From Zhongshania marina (lineage in GTDB: Bacteria > Pseudomonadota > Gammaproteobacteria > Pseudomonadales > Spongiibacteraceae): DNA of 64,000 nt. The translations under genes and the position numbers were made by a program. The stretch is from positions 124,001-188,000 of the forward strand of contig NZ_PQGG01000019.1 of the NCBI RefSeq assembly GCF_002915595.1, given 5' to 3'. The notes below the pieces were generated by a model, which saw only the letters and a list, made by a program, of their open reading frames with translations, was not told the origin of the DNA and searched no databases. Position 1 is the first letter of the stretch. Each line of letters begins with the position of its first letter. Positions 55,872-64,000 of this stretch are shown piece after piece.

Positions 55872-56864
55872 TTAACTAAAGTCTTCGGCAAATAGAGACT
55901 CAGCACTGAGCCCATTGGCTTCAAATAAGCTGCGCATACTCTTTAATGCCTCAACCTGAATTTGCCGGACTCGCTCTCGGGTCAAGCCGATTTCTCGACC
56001 AACTTCCTCTAATGTTGCCGACTCATGGCCGCGCAAGCCAAAGCGACGCACGACTACTTCCCGCTGCTTAACACTCAGCTCGTCGAGCCACTCATCAATG
56101 CTGCTAGACAAATCTTCGCCCTGCAGGATATCGCTAGGATTCAAGGCTTGGGTGTCAGCAATAGTATCAAGTAAATTCTGGTCAGAATCTTGAGCAAGCG
56201 GTACGTCTATCGAACCCACCCTGTCTTTAAGCCCGCATAATCGCTTCGCTTCTGAGACTGGCCGGTCTAGCGCAAGCGCCATCTCTTCTGGTGACGGCAT
56301 ATGATCTAGTTTTTGCGTTAATTCACGCTCTGCACGTAAATAGCTATTTAATTCTTTCACTACATGAATGGGCAGCCGAATGGTGCGGGTTTGATTCATA
56401 ATTGCCCGTTCGATGGTCTGCCTAATCCACCATGTGGCATAGGTAGAAAAGCGAAAACCGCGCTCAGGATCAAATTTCTCTACCGCGCGAATGAGGCCAA
56501 GATTGCCCTCTTCAACTAAATCGAGAAGACTCAAGCCTCGATTTAAATAACGTCGAGAAATTTTTACGACCAAACGCAGATTACTTTCAATCATGCGCTT
56601 CCGACCCGCTTCGTCACCCTTTCGAGCTAGGCGAGCAAAATGAACCTCTTCCTCAGCACTTAATAATGGCGAAAAACCAATTTCGCTTAAGTACATTTGG
56701 GTCGCATCAAGGTCGGTGCTCTGCCGTCGAGCGCCCGTGGCTTTGTTTGGTTTGCTTAATTTACGAGGAGCGTCTGTATTAAGCTCATCACTTTCATGAT
56801 CCTCATCTGCATTCACTTGAACTAAAGTTGAACGATAATTATTACTTTCTTCATATACCCGCAT
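55872..56864 (-). CDS. rpoS: Stationary-phase sigma factor RpoS
   Basis: A 330-residue sigma-38. Region 1.2 ([32 protein letters not shown]), region 2 ([55 protein letters not shown]), region 3 and region 4 ([26 protein letters not shown]) are complete. It directs the general stress and stationary-phase response. It follows nlpD by 76 nt, and in related bacteria its main promoter lies inside nlpD. Confidence 0.97.
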   Translation of the reverse strand: MRVYEESNNYRSTLVQVNADEDHESDELNTDAPRKLSKPNKATGARRQSTDLDATQMYLSEIGFSPLLSAEEEVHFARLARKGDEAGRKRMIESNLRLVVKISRRYLNRGLSLLDLVEEGNLGLIRAVEKFDPERGFRFSTYATWWIRQTIERAIMNQTRTIRLPIHVVKELNSYLRAERELTQKLDHMPSPEEMALALDRPVSEAKRLCGLKDRVGSIDVPLAQDSDQNLLDTIADTQALNPSDILQGEDLSSSIDEWLDELSVKQREVVVRRFGLRGHESATLEEVGREIGLTRERVRQIQVEALKSMRSLFEANGLSAESLFAEDFS

Positions 56865-56940
56865 CGTCGAATCCTTATTTTCGTTTTATTGCTCGACTTG
56901 GATGATACTTAAGGCAATTATTTCCTGATCGTAACGGCGT

Positions 56941-57723
56941 TCAGCGCCTAGGAAGCAGCCCTAAAGGATCAACCGGTTTTCCGTCTATACGAACTTCAAA
57001 GTGTAACTTTGGCGAATCGGTACCGCTGTCACCTAACTCGGCGATAACTGCACCCGCCTTTACGCTATCTCCCTCCTTTACTAGTAATCGTTTGTTATGC
57101 CCGTAGGCGCTTAAATAGCGATCAGAATGTTTAAGGATTAATAGATTGCCATAACCTACCAAGCCACTTCCCGAATACACTACCACACCGGCCTTAGCCG
57201 CATGTACAGGCTGGCCCATTTTGCCTTTAATATCAATACCTTTATGCGCTTGGCCGGTGGCAACAAAACGTCGCACCAAAGGCCCTTCTACGGGCCAACG
57301 CCAAGCGCCGCCAGAATCGACAAACTGCGGAGTAGGCTTTGAAACAGGCTTAGGTGCAGGCGCCTTAATCGGCTTACTGCTGGTACGGGGCGATGAGTCT
57401 CGCGAAGAACTTTTCTTGGTCACTGCGGGTTTAGACACAGATGCAATAGTCCGACTGCTCTCTTGCAACACCAATGCCTGCCCAGGGTAAATCGTATACG
57501 GTGCCGCCAAGCCGTTAGCAGTCGCTAACCCTTTAACATTGAATCCATAACGCCATGCAATTGAAAAAAGCGTATCGCCGGCGCTAACGATATAATGTGA
57601 AGGCGGACTTTCCGATGGATTATAACGATCAGAAACAGGCGCAGAACTTCCGCCCGTCGTACAAGCTTGAAAGCTAACGGCAAAGACAAAAATGCTGATC
57701 AAACGTATCAGCATCGTCTTCAT
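56941..57723 (-). CDS. nlpD: NlpD-like lipoprotein (LysM + degenerate M23)
   Basis: A 260-residue outer-membrane lipoprotein with lipobox SFQAC (C21). LysM (HYIVSAGDTLFSIAWRYGFNVKGLATANGL, about 43-88) binds peptidoglycan. A Lys/Pro/Ser-rich linker leads to an M23 domain (HKGIDIKGKMGQPVHAAKAGVVVYSGS ... LHFEVRIDGKPVDPLGLLPRR). The first ligand motif HxxxD is present, but the second HxH reads KLH, so catalysis is unlikely. Such proteins activate cell-wall amidases (AmiC) during division. It precedes rpoS, as is usual. Confidence 0.93.
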   Translation of the reverse strand: MKTMLIRLISIFVFAVSFQACTTGGSSAPVSDRYNPSESPPSHYIVSAGDTLFSIAWRYGFNVKGLATANGLAAPYTIYPGQALVLQESSRTIASVSKPAVTKKSSSRDSSPRTSSKPIKAPAPKPVSKPTPQFVDSGGAWRWPVEGPLVRRFVATGQAHKGIDIKGKMGQPVHAAKAGVVVYSGSGLVGYGNLLILKHSDRYLSAYGHNKRLLVKEGDSVKAGAVIAELGDSGTDSPKLHFEVRIDGKPVDPLGLLPRR

Positions 57724-57937
57724 GTCAGCATTCCGATAAGCACAGAAACAAACCTTTTTAGCTAAAGAAGTTAAAATCTAATCTACATATACGATACAAA
57801 AACTGCAAAAAAACGCCATGATACAAAGCTATTTTAATTACTATATGTACTTTCAAAAGCTAGCCATAGCTAAAAATATTCTTAAAAAAACAGCGATTCT
57901 TTAGCTTAATTCTGTCGCCAACTCCTCAGGCACTCAA
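57724..57937. other. AT-rich gap between nlpD and the DUF368 gene
   Basis: A 214-nt, strongly A/T-rich non-coding stretch. It should hold the nlpD promoter. AGCTA-type short palindromes occur, but no clear terminator or promoter was found. Confidence 0.4.
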
Positions 57938-58840
57938 TTATGGTTTAGCAATTCTCTCAAGCGACAATACTAACACCACACCCAATACAGCAACGATTGA
58001 CGACACTAGTAGCTGCGGATCTGCGTGCTGCGCATACTCCCAAGGTGACACATTTTGCCAGCCAGGCGCCAAGGACTCCGACAATAAAAGTCCTTCTGCA
58101 TCAAACTTCCACGGCCAAATTATGGTCAATGAACCCAGCAAAATACCAGTCAACACCGCCAACAAAGGTGGCCGATGATGATGCATAAGCCAAGACAGTA
58201 CTCTAACAAATAGCATCAAGCCTAGGCCGCAACCGGCTACAAAGCATAAGAGTGACACAAGCTCAAAATGTTTCACCGCGTCAATCACGGGCTTATACAT
58301 CCCCAGTAATAGCAATATAAAACTACCTGAGATTCCCGGCAGTATCATGGCGCATATCGCTAAGGCTCCCGACAAAAATAGGGTAAGTGGTGTCGCGTTA
58401 AGTTCTGCGGGACGCAATTCCCCTATCGCAACAGCAAATACCGCACCGCATATCAGCCAAACTAACTGCCGTCTGCTTTCTGGAATTTGCTGAAAAACAA
58501 TCAAGGCAGACGCCAAAATTAAACCGAAAAACAAGGCCGCCAGTGGTAGCGGATATTCTTGTAAGCCGAAAGAAATCAAACGGGCAAGGGACAAAATACT
58601 CGCCACTACACCAAGCATTAAACTCAGTAAAAACCAGCCGTTAATATATTGCCAAAAAGCAGCAGGCCCAGATTTAAAGAGCGTTTGTAAGGCTTGTATA
58701 TTAACGGCTTTTAGACTTTCTATTAACTCGTCATAAATGCCGGTAATAAATGCGACGGTGCCTCCGGACACGCCAGGAACAACATCTGCCGCCCCCATAG
58801 CCATACCACGTAAAAATACCCCAGGAGAAAATCCCTTCAT
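57938..58840 (-). CDS. DUF368 polyprenyl-phosphate transporter (PopT-like)
   Basis: A 300-residue membrane protein with about eight TM segments. The family motif GMAMGAADVVPGVSGGTVAFITGIYDELI is near the start and ICAMILPGISGSFILLLLGMY is its repeat in the second half. DUF368 proteins are now known as undecaprenyl-phosphate transporters that recycle the lipid carrier across the membrane. ATG 58840 has AGGAA 6 nt upstream. It lies between nlpD and pcm, a place where I would not expect it from Pseudomonas. Confidence 0.88.
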   Translation of the reverse strand: MKGFSPGVFLRGMAMGAADVVPGVSGGTVAFITGIYDELIESLKAVNIQALQTLFKSGPAAFWQYINGWFLLSLMLGVVASILSLARLISFGLQEYPLPLAALFFGLILASALIVFQQIPESRRQLVWLICGAVFAVAIGELRPAELNATPLTLFLSGALAICAMILPGISGSFILLLLGMYKPVIDAVKHFELVSLLCFVAGCGLGLMLFVRVLSWLMHHHRPPLLAVLTGILLGSLTIIWPWKFDAEGLLLSESLAPGWQNVSPWEYAQHADPQLLVSSIVAVLGVVLVLSLERIAKP

Positions 58841-58882
58841 CAATATTCCTATAATCTCTGAAGCGCAGTGAATAACGCAGTA

Positions 58883-59524
58883 TTAGGCGACAACGACTCC
58901 GGCAACCATCGGCACAAATAAAACCGGCTCAATCAGCTGCTCTTGAATCCCGTCTTCCGTTTTGTCATACACATACAAAGACTGCTGTTTACCGACTGGG
59001 CCGACAGGAATAACAAGGCGCCCGCCAACTGCTAACTGCTCTAACAATTCCGCGGGAACAACTTCTGGCGCCGCCGCAGATAAAATCGCATCAAAGGGGC
59101 CACGGTCACTCCAACCCATACCACCGTCGGCGTGACGCAAATGCACATTGTGCAAGCCAAGCTGACGAAGACGCTGACGCGCTTTTTCTTGTAACGGCCG
59201 AATTCGCTCAACGCTAAACACCCGTTCAACCATCTGCGCCAAAATAGCAGTTTGATAGCCAGAACCGGTACCTACTTCTAATACTCGGGTTCTAGGCCCA
59301 TTTGCTAATAGCAGCTCGGTCATGCGGGCAACAATATAGGGCTGAGACAGGGTTTGCTGAAAACCAATCGGCAGCGAACTATCCTCATAGGCGCGGTGTG
59401 AAAGCGCTTCATCGAGAAAAATATGGCGCGGCGTGCCCCTAATAACATTGAGCACCGCTTTATCGGTGATTCCCTGTTCAGTTAAACGCTCAATCAAACG
59501 ATCTCTCGTTCGCTGGGACGTCAT
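58883..59524 (-). CDS. pcm: Protein-L-isoaspartate O-methyltransferase
   Basis: A 213-residue repair enzyme that methylates damaged isoaspartyl residues. It has TPRHIFLDEALSHRAYEDSSLPIGFQQTLSQPYIVARM, the SAM motif VLEVGTGSGYQTAILAQM, and FDAILSAAAPEVVPAELLEQL. ATG 59524 (MTSQRTRDRLIERL) has AAGGC about 7 nt upstream and matches the usual family start; a longer frame to 59554 is less likely. surE, normally next to it, is missing. Confidence 0.95.
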   Translation of the reverse strand: MTSQRTRDRLIERLTEQGITDKAVLNVIRGTPRHIFLDEALSHRAYEDSSLPIGFQQTLSQPYIVARMTELLLANGPRTRVLEVGTGSGYQTAILAQMVERVFSVERIRPLQEKARQRLRQLGLHNVHLRHADGGMGWSDRGPFDAILSAAAPEVVPAELLEQLAVGGRLVIPVGPVGKQQSLYVYDKTEDGIQEQLIEPVLFVPMVAGVVVA

Positions 59525-59591
59525 CCCTATGCCTTGCAAATTTAAAATTGTCACCGTGTCGTCTCAGTAAACATCAAGGCTGATCAAGCCC

Positions 59592-60602
59592 TTAGTAATT
59601 GATCAATTCTCGCACAAGCGCCGTGGCGAAACAGCCCCTAGGCAGTGAAAATGCCAGTGATAGCGAGTCATCTTCCGCATACTTCCACTGCAAATCTTTA
59701 GGCACGACACGCAATGCACGTCGCTCCATTGCCAAATTATTCTTCATCAGCCCTGCGCATAAATCAGAAAACTCGGCATAAATACGCTCTTCAAGATCTG
59801 CCACGACGCCATCCACCCCTAGCTTAGCTGCCTTACCATACAGCGGACCCGTGGGGTGAATATCAGCCACAGCTAGGCGTGCAATAATGTCTGCATCGAT
59901 ATCTGCCAAGAACACACTAGCGCTATCACGCAATGAAAACACGTCGCCATCTAAGCCCTGATTCCAGCTCGCATCGTCAACGCGCTGAGCCAGTACCGTA
60001 TTAAAAATCAAGGATCGGGCTGCAGATAAATACATACCGCGATCAAAACGCCCAGGACTTAACTCACCGGCAAACCACTGTCTGCATGCGGCAATATTCC
60101 CGCCGCCATGACCGAAGCGCTGTTCGCCAAAATAATTAGGAAAACCCTGCCTCACAAATGCCAGCCGCGATTCCAGATCATCAATATCCCCCTTCAACTC
60201 ACTTAGCCGGAGAATAAAACGATTATAGCGATGACTGCCCAAACGCAGTTTTTGACGATGGCGACCTTGGCGCAAAATCTGCCATGTCTCATTTTCAGGA
60301 ACGCGCCACTCCGGCTTATGTTTGCCGGGTAAGTGAACACAAAACCACTGCCGTGTTACCGCATGCCGGTCTTTCTGTCCCGAATAGGTCACCGCACGCG
60401 GCTGCACACCCGCCAGGCGCGCCAATTGCTTTGCCAGATACTCAGTATTGTCACCGCACTTCTCTATCCACAGCCAATCAAACTCGCCGTCATTGCTGAA
60501 TTCAACGTCAAACACTTCTTCAACAACAAAGTCCTTAGGCTCGGCTTTTAATAATCCAGATACCATAGGTTGGCCCAATGCTCTCGGCCAATCAGGCAGC
60601 AT
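59592..60602 (-). CDS. truD: tRNA pseudouridine(13) synthase TruD
   Basis: A 336-residue enzyme that makes pseudouridine at position 13 of tRNA-Glu. The catalytic Asp is D78 in [16 protein letters not shown]. Other family motifs are KPEWR-containing [36 protein letters not shown], and the end [25 protein letters not shown]. It overlaps ispF by 11 nt, so translation is coupled. Confidence 0.95.
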   Translation of the reverse strand: MLPDWPRALGQPMVSGLLKAEPKDFVVEEVFDVEFSNDGEFDWLWIEKCGDNTEYLAKQLARLAGVQPRAVTYSGQKDRHAVTRQWFCVHLPGKHKPEWRVPENETWQILRQGRHRQKLRLGSHRYNRFILRLSELKGDIDDLESRLAFVRQGFPNYFGEQRFGHGGGNIAACRQWFAGELSPGRFDRGMYLSAARSLIFNTVLAQRVDDASWNQGLDGDVFSLRDSASVFLADIDADIIARLAVADIHPTGPLYGKAAKLGVDGVVADLEERIYAEFSDLCAGLMKNNLAMERRALRVVPKDLQWKYAEDDSLSLAFSLPRGCFATALVRELINY

Positions 60603-61083
60603 TTATTCGCTCCAGCAATACCACTGCGTCCACGGCGATACCTTCACTTCGCCCCACAAAGCCGAGCTTCTCCGTCGTCGTCGCTTTCACGCTGACACTG
60701 CTACTCGACACAGCTAAAGCAGCGGCAATGGTCTCACGCATGGCAACAATATAGGGGGCTAATTTCGGCTGCTGCGCCGCAATAGTTAAATCGGCGTTGC
60801 CAAGTCGATACCCTTGATCAAGCACCAAGGCATAGACCTGCTGTAATAATTTTAGGCTGTCAGCACCAGCATATTGCGGATCGTTGTCTGGAAAATGCTT
60901 ACCAATATCACCCAAGGCCAAAGCGCCAAGCATGGCATCACAAAGTGCATGCAGGGCAACGTCGCCGTCCGAGTGTGCGAGCAAACCCCACTGGCAAGGT
61001 ATTTTTACACCGCACAACGTAATTGCCTCGCCTTCTATAAGACGATGAACATCGTAGCCATGACCGATCCTAATGGCGCTCAC
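60592..61083 (-). CDS. ispF: 2-C-methyl-D-erythritol 2,4-cyclodiphosphate synthase
   Basis: A 163-residue enzyme of the MEP isoprenoid pathway. It cyclises CDP-ME 2-phosphate. Zinc ligands lie in GHGYDVHRL (D, H) and the second His in [47 protein letters not shown] is the C-terminal signature. The ATG overlaps the ispD stop (61080-61083), so ispD, ispF and truD are tightly coupled. Confidence 0.97.
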   Translation of the reverse strand: MSAIRIGHGYDVHRLIEGEAITLCGVKIPCQWGLLAHSDGDVALHALCDAMLGALALGDIGKHFPDNDPQYAGADSLKLLQQVYALVLDQGYRLGNADLTIAAQQPKLAPYIVAMRETIAAALAVSSSSVSVKATTTEKLGFVGRSEGIAVDAVVLLERINAA

Positions 61084-61790
61084 TGTTGCTCTCCCTCCAG
61101 AAATACCGCCGCAATCGCGAGATCATCAGGGTAGGTGATTTTAATATTGCGATGACTAGCCGCCACCAACAATGGCCGCTGACCACAATGCTCCAGCGCT
61201 GAGGCTTCATCTGTAACGCTTAAATGCTTTTCTCGGCAATACGCCAAGGCATCACGCAACTGCCCATAGCGGAATAGCTGCGGCGTTAAGGCCCGCCACA
61301 TATTGTTGCGGTCTACAGTTTCTGCAATCTCGCCTTCAGCATTGCTACGCTTTACCGTATCAACCACCCGAGAGGCCAATATTGCTCCTACCGCATGAGC
61401 GCAGCCACGCTCTAGTAAAGTGTGAATATCTTGCTGTGACACGCAGGGGCGCGCAGCATCGTGTACCAGCACCCAATCTGTGTCAGCTGCCTCCCCTGCT
61501 AAAGCATTCAATGCCAGTTCAACGGAGTCTGAGCGTTCAGCCCCGCCAACGACTGGGCGAACCCGTGGGTCATTCGCAATAGGCAACGAAGAAAAATGGC
61601 TATCTTCAGGGTGTAATGCAACGACAAGGGCGGCGATATCTTCTCGGCCCAAGAGCTTGCTCATACTGTGTTCGATAACGGATTTGTCACCAAGGGAAAG
61701 ATATTGCTTTGCGGTGGCAGCGCCAAAACGCGACCCCGTTCCCGCAGCGGGAATAACGGCCCATAGCCGCACATTATTTACCAAAATCAT
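61080..61790 (-). CDS. ispD: 2-C-methyl-D-erythritol 4-phosphate cytidylyltransferase
   Basis: A 236-residue MEP-pathway enzyme that attaches CMP to MEP. The nucleotide-binding start [33 protein letters not shown] is clear, followed by [12 protein letters not shown] and the late [12 protein letters not shown]. It lies 44 nt after ftsB and overlaps ispF. An in-frame ATG at the start of the ORF is used; it has a weak ribosome site. Confidence 0.96.
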   Translation of the reverse strand: MILVNNVRLWAVIPAAGTGSRFGAATAKQYLSLGDKSVIEHSMSKLLGREDIAALVVALHPEDSHFSSLPIANDPRVRPVVGGAERSDSVELALNALAGEAADTDWVLVHDAARPCVSQQDIHTLLERGCAHAVGAILASRVVDTVKRSNAEGEIAETVDRNNMWRALTPQLFRYGQLRDALAYCREKHLSVTDEASALEHCGQRPLLVAASHRNIKITYPDDLAIAAVFLEGEQQ

Positions 61791-61834
61791 TCTGCCTGTT
61801 TTGAATCAAGCTATTATTCTGCTGTGTAGTATTA

Positions 61835-62113
61835 CTATTCATCAACGATTAAATAAAAGGTTTCACCGGATTTAATGAGACCCATATCATTACGGGCACG
61901 CTCTTCAATACTGTCTAAATCGTGCTTTAAACTGCGAACTTCGCCATACAGGCGCTCATTCCGTTTTTGTAGATCATTATTCGTGACTTTCTGAACGGCG
62001 ATATCCCGGCGCAAACTGGCAATTTGCTCCCAGCTACCGGTGCCGGTCCACAACCGCAGCTGCAACATCAGCAATATCGCGAGCAATATAAAAAGCAGGC
62101 GGCGGCGAGTCAT
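61835..62113 (-). CDS. ftsB: Cell division protein FtsB
   Basis: A 92-residue single-pass inner-membrane protein: a short cytoplasmic MTRRR, a TM (LLFILLAILLMLQLRLW), then a coiled coil (LRRDIAVQKVTNNDLQKRNERLYGEVRSLKHDLDSIEERARNDMGLIKSGETFYLI). With FtsL and FtsQ it signals to the septal synthase FtsWI. The GETFY-type C-terminal motif is conserved. It lies between eno and ispD, the usual gammaproteobacterial order. Confidence 0.95.
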   Translation of the reverse strand: MTRRRLLFILLAILLMLQLRLWTGTGSWEQIASLRRDIAVQKVTNNDLQKRNERLYGEVRSLKHDLDSIEERARNDMGLIKSGETFYLIVDE

Positions 62114-62197
62114 AGCTCGCCCTGTAAGATGGTCTTATTGTTCATTATTATTCCAGAATTAAATCCTAGAAAGCCCATTTTAAAATACACCCAAAAA

Positions 62198-62227
62198 CAA
62201 AGAAGGCGGCCATAGCCGCCTCTTTTA
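62198..62227 (-). terminator. Hairpin after eno
   Basis: AGGCGGC/GCCGCCT arms (62204-62210 and 62215-62221) around a 4-nt loop start 6 nt after the eno stop. On the minus strand the sequence TTCTTTGTTTTT follows. It would reduce read-through from eno into ftsB. Confidence 0.65.
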
Positions 62228-63532
<1,305 letters not shown>

Positions 63533-63544
63533 TCAAAAATAAAA

Positions 63545-64000
<456 letters not shown>

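Overview
The window looks like chromosomal DNA of a Gram-negative, probably aquatic gammaproteobacterium of the Pseudomonadales/Cellvibrionales side. MlaA, NlpD, KdsA and periplasmic or outer-membrane proteins imply an outer membrane. The order (recX)-recA-mutS-fdxA-rpoS-nlpD-pcm-truD-ispF-ispD-ftsB-eno-kdsA follows the conserved block I know from Pseudomonas. The lineage is inferred from gene order and protein character only. No plasmid, phage or CRISPR signal was seen.

1-9.7 kb, minus strand: the start of a response regulator; mlaA (phospholipid asymmetry); a three-gene MNIO/bufferin (HvfABC-like) cassette whose precursor carries 11 Cys-Gly motifs; hrpA; fadD; and one unrecognised gene. 9.7-15.7 kb: a minus-strand oppABCDF-type peptide importer whose OppC carries an inserted extracytoplasmic domain. 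15.7-21.9 kb, plus strand: mnmC, a glutaminyl cyclase and a PreP-like M16 protease. A Spy-like gene follows on the minus strand, then a complete IS4-family element (22610-23882) with 9-bp target duplications.

23.9-36.8 kb: recX and recA (both minus) are separated by about 11 kb of plus-strand Tad/Flp pilus genes: flp, tadV, tadE, cpaB, cpaC, tadA, tadB, tadC, tadD, a DUF3613 gene, tadG and then pilU. A textbook CRP/Vfr site lies ahead of cpaB. recA has its own SOS box and intrinsic terminator. 37-40.5 kb: a spermidine-synthase-like protein and mutS (plus).

40.6-55.2 kb: a complete chemosensory cluster, mostly minus, lies between mutS and fdxA, which are neighbours in Pseudomonas. It holds cheY, cheA, cheW, a STAS protein, an unknown, cheD, a second cheY, a CheX-like protein, cheR, a receptor with a CheR-docking tail, cheB and a second receptor with four tandem PAS domains. 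Plus-strand HDOD and ComFB genes sit among them. No flagellar genes are visible, so its output may be pili or second messengers rather than swimming. That is inference.

55.4-64 kb: fdxA (plus), then on the minus strand rpoS, nlpD, a DUF368 transporter, pcm, truD, ispF, ispD, ftsB, eno and the 3' part of kdsA. surE is missing from its usual place between pcm and truD.

The most notable points are the two surface-behaviour modules (Tad pilus and chemosensory) placed about 5 kb apart in one housekeeping block, the repeat-rich MNIO substrate, the triple FxxLL motif on the STAS protein, the OppC insertion, and alternative hairpins upstream of comFB.
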